From positions 1-41,033 of the IMG/VR virus record IMGVR_UViG_3300010389_000040: DNA of 41,033 bases; one strand, given 5' to 3'. The notes under the pieces are model-generated. The model searched no databases. It saw only the letters and a list, made by a program, of their open reading frames with translations, and was not told the origin of the DNA. The position numbers were made by a program, and so were the translations under genes. Shown here piece by piece: positions 22,098-31,600 of the stretch (position 1 is the first letter of the stretch; each line of letters starts with the position of its first letter). This DNA is from a virus.

Positions 22098-24557
22098 ATG
22101 GCATACACAACACAGCAACGATCAGAGTTTTTGAATTGGGCAGGGCAACAGCGCGACGGGCAAGGGTTTACGGGCGAACAATATCAGCAATATCAATCCG
22201 ACCCCAACGCATACATCGCGCAGTCCGGGTGGCAACCCAGCGCCCCGGCTCCGTCTGGATCGAGTGGTGCCACAGCGAATGGCACCATGATCCCTGCGAC
22301 CAAACAAGCGAACTGGTGGGAGCAAAACAACCAAGAGGGCAACCAACAAAACAACCAACAAAACAACCAACAAAACAACCAACAAAACAGCGTGCAACAA
22401 GCCCCACCGTGGGCCACATCGTCCATGATTGGCAATGATGGCAGAACGACATATCGAGCCAGCAATGGATTGTGGTATGACGCAAACGGCAACCCCGTAG
22501 GTGTCACGCAGTCGGGCAATGATCCCAGCGACGATCAAAGTTCTTACGTGATGGGGCCAATGGGCGCAGGAGCGCCGGGTGGTTTTTTTCGCGGTGGTAA
22601 CGGTTTAAATTTTGATATTACTGGCGGTCTGATTCCGCAAACAGGTGGCCCCGGTGGCCAGCAACCCGGTGGAGCAAATGATGGCGTGCCGGGCAGTGTG
22701 GGTTTCAATAGCCAAGGGTTGATGATGGGGCCAGATGGGCGATACATGGTCGGGTTTAACCCTGCCGGATTGAACATGGACGCGCAAGGTAACTACGGTG
22801 TGGGTTATAATGGCCCTCAATCTATCGGCTACCAAGGCCCGTCCAGCATTGGTTACAGTGGGCCACAGTCCATTGGCTTTGATTCGGGGGGGTTGCGATT
22901 CGACAGCAATGGCAATTACTCCGTAGGTTACAGTGGCCCTCAATCTATCGGCTACCAAGGCCCGTCCAGCATTGGTTACAGTGGCCCCAATGCTATTGGC
23001 ATGAACACTGACCTGCGAAGCCTGTTTGACCAAGGTGGCATCGGCTACCAAGGCCCATCCAGCATTGGTTACAGTGGGCCACAATCTATCGGTTATAATG
23101 GCCCAGAGAGCATTGGCTACCAAGGCCCATCCAGTATCGGCTACCAAGGCCCTGACGCCATTGGCATGAACAGTGGCCTCCAAAGTCTTGTGGATCGTGG
23201 TGGCGTAGGGATGAACAATGCCCTGTCCGACCTCTTGAGTCGCGGCGGTGTGGGGATGAACAGTGGCCTCCAAAGCGTTATCGACCAAGGTGGTGTGGGA
23301 TTTGACTCCACCGGACTCATGCAAGATGGCAGTGGGAATTTTCGCGTCGGCGGCCCGGACACGTCACAGTTGAGTGGCCTTTTAGGTGATTTGCAGTCCT
23401 ACACTGGCAACCTGTCCAGCACGTTGGATCGCGTGGGGCCAGCAGGTGAGTTACAGAACACGATGGCCTATTTGAACCAGTTGCGCACAGGTGTTGGTGG
23501 CGAACCCGGCGTGCTTGCTGGTATGGACGACAACACATTCAATCAGCTTGTTCGCAATGTGATCGGTAACGAATTGGGCGTGTATTTGAATGGCCCAGGG
23601 TCAAGCAGTGTGAATAACCCCGGCCAAGGGTTCCCCCCCGGCGGCGGTGGCCAGCAACCCGGCGGCGGTGATGGATCGACAGGTGGGGGTTCTGGTGGCG
23701 GAACGGGCGATGGCCAAGGGTCGGAAGGGTTGCCAAGGGCACTTGATTTGGCGACAGATTTTCCTGTGGTGCCAACGGGTGCCGCGGAAACAGCCATGGA
23801 TGTACTGACAAACCGATTGGGCTCAGAACGCGACCCAAAAGACATCAACGAACTCGTGCAGTCCATGTTGGGCTTGCAACAGTTACCGCAACAATCGTTC
23901 TATTCGCGCAACCTGCCACGCGCCCTACAGGGCGTAGAGGACTTGTACAATGTCCAAGCAGAACACATGCGCGATGATGGTATCAAAACCTCGCTCGATG
24001 CCATCAATGCGCCCAGTACAAGTTTTGACATGTCAAACCGAGATTACGACATGACCAACCCCTACCTCGAACAGGCGGCAATCGAGAATGAGCGCGAGTC
24101 TCAGGAGTTGGATTCTATGTTGGGTGCGCTGGGCATTGCCGGTAGCGATATTGGCGACGACAGAAAGCAGCGCATGCTCGATGCTCAAGACCGGCGCAAA
24201 AACGCCGCCAAGATTCAATTCATGCGCGAGATGGGGGCAGAGCAACGCGCCGATGCGGCCACGGAAAATCAGTTGGAAACATCCGACTTCAACGCAGAAA
24301 TTCAAAAACTGTTGACCGGCGAGAATATCTACGGTCAACGGTCGAGCATTGCACAGCAACCGCTGTCAATGTTGCTGTCCACGCTGGCCGGAAACAATGT
24401 GGCTCCACAAGTGGCCCAGCAGTTGCAGATGCCACAAAGTGGAGGCGGTGGTTTTGGCGGTGCTTTGGGTGGCATCCTTGGCGGTGTAGCCGGGTCATTC
24501 TTGGGGCCGGTGGGGGCAATGGCTGGGCAACAAGCCGGTTCACGATTGTTCGGATAG
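22098..24557 (+). CDS. Large low-complexity virion protein with GYxGPxSI repeats
   Basis: An 819-residue protein. Residues about 77-97 are a Gln/Asn tract. Residues about 234-354 hold eleven octapeptides of the form GYxGPxSI in three blocks (3, 3 and 5), broken by GFDSGG- and GMN-type linkers, followed by copies of a GMNSGLQSLVDRGGV-type unit to about residue 400. A Gly/Pro-rich linker (GGGGQQPGGGDGSTGGG) lies near 515-545. The C-terminal 250 residues are helical and charged, ending in a Gly/Ala-rich hydrophobic stretch (FGGALGGILGGVAGSFLGPV) that could insert in a membrane. Position and composition suggest an internal or tail-tip protein ejected with DNA. No enzyme motif is seen. Confidence 0.7.
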   Translation: MAYTTQQRSEFLNWAGQQRDGQGFTGEQYQQYQSDPNAYIAQSGWQPSAPAPSGSSGATANGTMIPATKQANWWEQNNQEGNQQNNQQNNQQNNQQNSVQQAPPWATSSMIGNDGRTTYRASNGLWYDANGNPVGVTQSGNDPSDDQSSYVMGPMGAGAPGGFFRGGNGLNFDITGGLIPQTGGPGGQQPGGANDGVPGSVGFNSQGLMMGPDGRYMVGFNPAGLNMDAQGNYGVGYNGPQSIGYQGPSSIGYSGPQSIGFDSGGLRFDSNGNYSVGYSGPQSIGYQGPSSIGYSGPNAIGMNTDLRSLFDQGGIGYQGPSSIGYSGPQSIGYNGPESIGYQGPSSIGYQGPDAIGMNSGLQSLVDRGGVGMNNALSDLLSRGGVGMNSGLQSVIDQGGVGFDSTGLMQDGSGNFRVGGPDTSQLSGLLGDLQSYTGNLSSTLDRVGPAGELQNTMAYLNQLRTGVGGEPGVLAGMDDNTFNQLVRNVIGNELGVYLNGPGSSSVNNPGQGFPPGGGGQQPGGGDGSTGGGSGGGTGDGQGSEGLPRALDLATDFPVVPTGAAETAMDVLTNRLGSERDPKDINELVQSMLGLQQLPQQSFYSRNLPRALQGVEDLYNVQAEHMRDDGIKTSLDAINAPSTSFDMSNRDYDMTNPYLEQAAIENERESQELDSMLGALGIAGSDIGDDRKQRMLDAQDRRKNAAKIQFMREMGAEQRADAATENQLETSDFNAEIQKLLTGENIYGQRSSIAQQPLSMLLSTLAGNNVAPQVAQQLQMPQSGGGGFGGALGGILGGVAGSFLGPVGAMAGQQAGSRLFG
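22341..22388 (+). repeat. 12-bp tandem repeat coding NQQN
   Basis: AACCAACAAAAC is repeated four times without change. It encodes the Asn/Gln tract and is a natural site for slippage, so copy number may vary between isolates. Confidence 0.9.
22800..23160 (+). repeat. Octapeptide repeat region (GYxGPxSI)
   Basis: Eleven 24-bp units code for GYxGPxSI with x mostly Q, S or N. Units such as GGCTACCAAGGCCCGTCCAG recur nearly verbatim while others differ at third positions, so the array has been extended more than once. The Gly-Pro spacing is not that of collagen (Gly every third residue). Confidence 0.85.
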
Positions 24558-24566
24558 GAGTTTGAT

Positions 24567-25601
24567 ATGGGATTTTGGGATAACTTCGGGCAAAGCGCAC
24601 AGCGAAGCATGCAGTCCAGCGGTCGGGCATTTTTGGCCCAAAAGGCGCGTGAAAAGCTGATGCAAGCACAGCAAGAGCGCCAAGATAAAGACAATTTGGT
24701 CAACATCATTTTGCGTGCCAACAACCCAGCAACAGCGCGGTACGGACAACAACAAGCATCCTCGGCAGGTTTGGGCGATTTGGCCGAATTTGCAGGGGAG
24801 CGCATAACCGACCTGGAGGTAAAGGAACTGTCCAACACACCGGTCAATACCATGCAAGATTTGATGTCCTTGAATGAACGGTATGATCCCGAAGTGTTAG
24901 ATCGCGCACGCCCACACGTACAGGCCGCACAGCAACAACGCACGATGGCCGCAGACCAAGCAAGGGTAAAGGGTGCGCACGAAAGGCAGTCCGGCGTGAC
25001 GAGGGCACAACAGGCCAAGGCGTCCATGATAAATGCCCAAGCAAATATGCGACGTGCCAATGAACCGGTTCAAGTTGATCCGACCAAAGATATGTATCAA
25101 TATGATGCCAATGGGAATTTGGTGCGCACCCAAGAGGCGCGACAAAAACCCGGCACACTGCGTGCGTCTGAAAAAGCCGAAGATGGGCGATGGCGGTACA
25201 TGGACACGGGCGAATTGGTGTTTCCCGGTATTCGCGCAAAACGCGACCTGCGCACATACCAAGGCAAGATTTACGATGTGACAGACCCGGAAAAGCCGGT
25301 GCTGATTGTGGACATGGCGACCGCGGACAGAATGACGCCAACGCAAGCGCGAAATGAATACCTCAAGTTGACGAAGTATGTCACCGAACCATTGACATTT
25401 GAGGGCACCACAGACGAAGATCGCCAAGAGGCCCTTAAGCGCAAGCGTGAATTTGCCGACGTGCTGAAGAAGCTGGCCGAAAAAGGCAACATCAACACAT
25501 CTGCTCGCACAGAAGTTGACCCCAACAGCACTGAGGCAATGAGCGCAAAACTCGACTCGCTGATCGAAGCACGAACCCGACGGACACAAGGAACTCCGTA
25601 A
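24567..25601 (+). CDS. Probable internal virion protein, 344 aa
   Basis: Helical, Gln/Arg/Ala-rich protein (RAFLAQKAREKLMQAQQERQ, QAAQQQRTMAADQARVKGAH) with a small beta part in the middle (MYQYDANGNLVRTQEARQ, GKIYDVTDPEKPVLIVDM) and a basic helical C terminus. This composition and its place between two giant low-complexity proteins resemble the ejection-protein cluster of podoviruses (T7 gp14-16, P22 gp7/16/20). Its SD AGGAG overlaps the previous stop; its own stop shares a base with the next ATG. Confidence 0.65.
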   Translation: MGFWDNFGQSAQRSMQSSGRAFLAQKAREKLMQAQQERQDKDNLVNIILRANNPATARYGQQQASSAGLGDLAEFAGERITDLEVKELSNTPVNTMQDLMSLNERYDPEVLDRARPHVQAAQQQRTMAADQARVKGAHERQSGVTRAQQAKASMINAQANMRRANEPVQVDPTKDMYQYDANGNLVRTQEARQKPGTLRASEKAEDGRWRYMDTGELVFPGIRAKRDLRTYQGKIYDVTDPEKPVLIVDMATADRMTPTQARNEYLKLTKYVTEPLTFEGTTDEDRQEALKRKREFADVLKKLAEKGNINTSARTEVDPNSTEAMSAKLDSLIEARTRRTQGTP

Positions 25602-28600
25602 TGGCAAAGCAACCCATCGCAAACGCAATCCTCGGCACAGCGGAAGAAGAAGCACCCAAAATGCAAACGGCACAACCATCATCGCTCGATGTGGCAGATA
25701 CTGGCGTTGCGCAATCACCGGCACCAGTTGACAACATGATGGCCCAGCAGTCACCATGGCCCGACGATCAACCCGACGAAGTGCCCGACCCCGAACCTGT
25801 GGACATCCCACTGGAACCGCTGACCGCGTTTACAGAAGATGATCGCATGGAGTTTGGGCAGATGCTCGATATTGCGAGCAAACTGGATGGGTATGATCCG
25901 CACCGACCAAACATGAAAAAGGTGATCCAGTTATTTGTGTCCGAGGGGCACTCTCTGGACGACATTCGCCGTGAGGCCGATCTTAATTCGCCACTCGGAA
26001 AGTGGTTAGGCCCCGAAAAAATGGGGCCAATAAGCGATGCCATTCATGCTGTCGGTAAAGAATTGGAAGGGTTTGGAACGGGCTTGGTGCGAAGTGCAAC
26101 CCTTGGGGCGGCTGAACCGCGTGAAGATATGTTGGCATACGATGGCAACGCGTGGGAATTTGACGAAATCCCCTATCTGGCAGACCCCGAAGTGACGGGC
26201 AAGTTTAGTGAGATGTTTAAAGATGTAAGTCCAAGTCGCGCCGCCGGTAATATTGCTGGCAGTTTACTGCCTTTTGGTGCCGTTAAGATGGCAATGGACA
26301 AGTTGTTTGGTGTAGGCAAGGTCGCACAAGTTTTGGCCAGTCAGCCCGGTGCCTCCGTATCCACGCAAATCCTTGGGCGCACTGCTCCGGCAACCGAGAT
26401 TGCCGTTGGGTATGCCGTGGCTGATTCTGGCGCAGAAGCGTTTCGACTGCTAAATGCTGGTGAAGAAATAACCGCAGACAAAATTGCACAGGCCGCCGCG
26501 ATTGGCATGGCGTTTGGTTTGGGTTTGGATGTTATGATGGCGATGGTGCCACCGGCATTGCGCGGTGAGTTTCGCAAAACGCTGGCCACGGAACAGGTGC
26601 AAGATCAGGCCAAGCGGATGCGTATGCAATGGGAAGCAAACCAAGTGGACATCGAGGGGATTCGGGAGGGTGTCGAACGCCGCGCAAACCTGCTGGCCGC
26701 AGAGGCAGGCATCAAAGAGATCGGCAATCGCCCAAGTCAGCGCCCAAGAACCCAAGCGGATATCGACAAGACTCATGCCGCCGCAACGGCTTACGAAGAA
26801 AAGAAGGCGCTTGGCCTTGTGCGTGACCCGGAAGATGTGCTTTCCGACTTGCAGGCAAAGTATGGCCCAAACGATCCACCGGCTGATCCAAACCTTGAAA
26901 TGCGCATCAAGATTCGCCAGTTGTCTGACCGACTGAATGATCGCGGCCCAACAAGACCACGGTCTGCGGCATCACTTAATGCTGAGATCGAACAAGACCT
27001 TTTGGCGGCCCAAGAGATCGCAGATGCGTTGCGCCTGTCCGGTGCGGATAATGCGTCAGCGGCAAGCGGTGAGGTGCTATCCGAAGCAGAATCGTTGTTG
27101 TCGCAGTTGCAAGCAAAGTATGGCCCAAACGATCCACCGGCTGATCCAAACCTTGAAATGCGCATCAAGATTCGCCAGTTGTCTGACCGACTGAATGATC
27201 GCGGCCCAACAAGACCACGGTCTGCGGCATCACTTAATGCTGAGATCGAACAAGACCTTTTGGCGGCCCAAGAGATCGCAGATGCGTTGCGCCTGTCCGG
27301 TGCGGATAATGCGTCAGCGGCAAGCGGTGAGGTGCTATCCGAAGCAGAATCGTTGTTGTCGCAGTTGCAAGCAAAGTATGGCCCAGAAAACGTGGTGATG
27401 GATGAATACCGCGATGCCAGAGTGCGTGCGCGTGCAATTATTAGACAATCACAAGAAACGCTCGACAGATTAAAGTCGAACATTGGGGGTGGTGGCCCAG
27501 ACATACCGCCGCCGCCGCCATCGGGTGGCACGCCGCCAAGTTCTGGCCCAACATCGCCCACGTCGGGCATTCCGCCAGCAGGGGCATGGCCAGAAGGTGG
27601 CGAGGCGTGGGCCGATGCGCAAGTGCAAGGCAAAAGCGAATCCGCACTGAAGAACCTGCGTGCCGATATGGTCGGGGCCAGAGAGGCCGATCCGGGCAAT
27701 CCGCACATTCATAGCGTAATCGCCAAAATCGACAGCGCGATCCGTGACATTAACGCAGACCGCAATGCAGACAAGGCGGTTCAAGCCACAGCACGACAGG
27801 GCGATGTGCCCGAAGGGTTTGAAGCACCTGCAAGTGAACAGCCATCGACAAAAAAGCCCATGGCCACGATGGACGAAACAGAACAAGTCGATCCGGTGGG
27901 CATTACCGCTGACGACTTGACACAACAAAAAGCCGACACAGGTGAACCAGCGCCAAAATCATTGCAAGACATGTCCACGGAAGATTTGGAAGCGGCGGCT
28001 ATGCGGATTGAGGATGCCGAAATTGCAATGGGTGAGGCAGGTGGTGATCCGCGATTGGCAGATGTGCAAGTGCGACTCAGGGCCATACAGGAGGAATTGG
28101 ACAGGCGCGGCGTGTACAGCAGAAGTGACCCTTCAAACCTTAGCGGCGAAGAATTGGCACAACAACAAGCACAACAACATGCCAGTGCTGGACAATCGCC
28201 CATGTCATGGGATGCGTTTGCAGAGGCAAAACGCGCCACAAAACCGGGCATCGTTGACAGGGCGATCACGCGATACTACGATGAATACATTAAGGCGTAT
28301 AACGAGGCAATGGCCACTGGCCCAACGGAACTGACACCCCGGTCGGCTGCAATAGAGGCTGACCCCATGGGTGACATGGATGCGCCGCGAGTCACCTTTG
28401 GCAACAAGTCGCGTGCCGGTGAATCGGACTTTGCGTGGGCCAACACCATGACTAAGAAGGGCAATGTCGATGTTGATTATGGTGGGTTGCCGTATAAGCT
28501 GTCGTGGAAAAACGAGGGTGGTACTGCGCGGTGGACACTGACTGAGCGCGAAGGGAAAAACACAAAGCCGATTTGGACATACGAAACCGGCACTGGGGAT

Positions 28601-31600
28601 GGCCCATCGAGCGCTGAAATCAAAGCAAAAGTGGAAGAACATGCCAGCAAGATGAACCAAGCATTGGCCAACGCAAAATCCATCGGCACAACCGTTGATG
28701 CGTTTATGAAAAAGAAGTCTGGTGTACTTCAAGCACTGGCCAAAGACCTTGGATTGGCATCGAAGGGCACCAAGAAAAAATTGTCGGGCTTAATTGTGGA
28801 CAGGTTGGCACGCGCAGGGGATCGAAAACTCCCCCCACCTGACCACACGCGGTTGGCCAGTTTGGTCATGGGAAAGGTGGGCACAAGCCCACCAAAAAAT
28901 CTGCGTGAGATGTTGCGTGCTGTGGCACCTGATGGTGTCAATTTTGGCGCACTCACTGGCGAAATGGAAGATATGCCCTCACATCTGTTTGCCCAGCGCA
29001 TCGTGCGCAAAAATGGTGGCAAACCTGTGGATCGCGTATTACAGGAATTGGAGAGCGCGTACCCCGGTCACGGCATCAAGGATGCCAGCGATTTAATCGA
29101 GGCCATGAAGAACAAGGATCGCATGTATGGGGATATGACCGACAATGTAAATGAACGCGCCTTAACAGAGGCCGGTGATGAAGCAGAAGATATGCTGGCC
29201 GATACGTTCAAGCGTGGGCGCGAAGATGCGCTCAATGGCGACATGCCCCCGGACGACACGACCTTTGGGGATGAACAGGCACGCCAAGCGTATTGGGGTG
29301 GGTATTTGTCAGCGGCCCCCGATCCATACAAAGATATTTGGAATATGACACTGGACGAGATCGAGGCCCAACCACACATGAATCTGACGCGTGAGGGCCA
29401 AATGATGTTTGTTGAAGGACTCGAAGATGGCGTCCACAACAAGAAGCCCGTTCATTACCGCCGTGTCGAGGAAGCAATTAAGGATGGGCGCGAGGTGCGG
29501 CCAGAGGTATTGGAAGATTACCCATCGCTTCAAGAGTTGTATTACGAAGTGAATGCCCAGCAGGGGATTGACTTCTTCTCGCCTGTGGACGAGGACAATA
29601 TGACCGAAGGGTGGCGCGTTTCGTCCATGCGAAACAATCTGGAAAACGCCAAGTCACCAGATGAAATTGACGCACTCTTGAAGTCGGCATCCGATGATGT
29701 GAATGCCACAATGGAGCGATATGAAAACGCCACGGACATTGGTGAAAAAGAGGTGCTGGCCGAAGAATTGGATGATGCGGTAGAGGCATTGCGCTTGGCA
29801 GAGGATTATAATCTGGATAGTGGAGGTGACACTGCCCCGCGCACAGAGGCCACGGAGGCCGGTCAGCAGGGGCTGATCGCTGGCACAGGGGGCCGACAGG
29901 TTCCGATGGGGCCAAAGCAGGGTGGCGGTGCAGACTTGGAAGGTTTACCACTGAATCCCGGCGCACGCGCAGACCTTGAAGCCGGAGGCACGCAGGGGTC
30001 ATTATTGGACATGCAAGCCGGTGGATCACGCGCCCAACAAGTAAATACGGCACTGGCCAACGTGGAGCAACGCCTTAAGGATTTGCCAGAGGACTCCGCA
30101 GAGTATTCCGCTTTGTCTGCCCAGCGCGATGCCTTGCGCATTGAGAAAATTAATTTGGAGCGCGGTGGCACCACGCGAGAACATACGCCATTCTTTAATC
30201 CAAAGGCAACCAAGAAGCAACGGGGCCAAGCGTTTGTGTTGCTCAATGAAATGGGCATCCAGCATGGCACGCCGGAGTATAAGGCCATCCTAAAACGATT
30301 GGGTGGCGTGGACTCGATGAACGACTTGACTGTGCCACAGGCCAACAAGCTCATATCGGGCCTCATGAACGAAAAAGCTGTGGAGGAAGCGGCACGCACA
30401 GAGAGTTTGTTGCATGAAATGGAGCAACTGGCCAATAGAGATAAGGGCGATGTGCGCAATGAAGCCGTGGGCGTTGGTGCGCCCGAAGGGTATGGCCGCG
30501 AGGTCAGCGCAGTACATCCTCTGTCGTCGCCACACAGTGAAAATTTGGGTCTCTCGCGCAATGAGGCTGGGCGTCGCGTGGTGAATGCCGCCGTATCTGC
30601 CGCCCGATCTGAGCGCCAAATGACAAACCAGTGGGCAGAGATGATCCACGACTTCCAGCAACAGGCCCAATTAGATGTGCGCGACAAGCATCTGGTTGCA
30701 CAGGCGCTCGATGGGCAAGTGCGACCGGCAAGCCTTAACGAGGTGCAACGCGCAGGGTATGAGTTCTACCGCGACCTGTACAATGAAATCGCACAGCAGT
30801 TGGGGTTGCCGCCAGATCGGCGCGTAGCAGAATATTTCCCACATCTGTTCCCCGGATCAATGGGCAAGCGGATGTCTGCTGTGCTGGCGCGTGATCTGGA
30901 TTTGCCAACGGGCGATATTGTGCGCGGCACACAAACCATGCCCCATGTGCCAACAGAAAAGATGTTCCGTCACCTGTTCCCACGCACAGGCGAGGGGGCC
31001 TACATGATGGACTTGGACAAGGTGACATGGGCCTATCTGCGCGGTGCCAGCCGAAAAATAAACCAAGACCCATTTCTGGCGGTCTATGCCTCTGAGATCG
31101 AGAAGGTGCCAAACAATCTGGTCATGAAATCCGAGATTGCCGACTATGCTCGCGCAGTCAGTGGGGGCCAGCACAAGCGCCGCGTGGCCACAGCAAACCG
31201 ACTGGAACAAAGCGATGCGATCAAAACAGGCGTCGAATCATTGATTGAGTGGGTGGCTCCGCCATCTGCCAAAGGATCACTCAAGACGCCTGAGAGCGCG
31301 ATTCAGTTTATCGACAATCTGGCGCGTGTAGCACAGGAGCCGATCCCCGGCACCGACATTGGCCGTGGCACCACACGGCTGGAGCGCACACGCGCACGTG
31401 TGGCCATGGGCATAGATGAAATCTTTGAACAGATGAAAGACCCCCGGCAAGCGCCTTGGGTTGCAAATAATGTTTACCGCGCCGTTGTGTGGCAACGGTT
31501 GGGATTGAACGTATCATGGGGGCTGCTCAACTATTCAGAATTGCTCACAAATGTGATGCCCGGCCTCAATCCACGCAGAACAGCAACGGCGCTATTTGAC

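Noticed and set aside
22341-22388. Prion-like domain function for the Asn/Gln tract
   Set aside because: The tract is only about 20 residues and is produced by four copies of a 12-bp slippage repeat. That is too short to claim prion behaviour.
26855-27385. CRISPR-like or mobile repeat
   Set aside because: The units are 258 bp, contiguous and in frame inside a protein gene. There are no short repeats with unique spacers and no terminal inverted repeats.
26791-27708. 305-codon open frame on the minus strand opposite the giant gene
   Set aside because: It lies wholly antisense to a clearly coding gene, its length is doubled by the 258-bp duplication, it has no SD, and the product shows no domain pattern.
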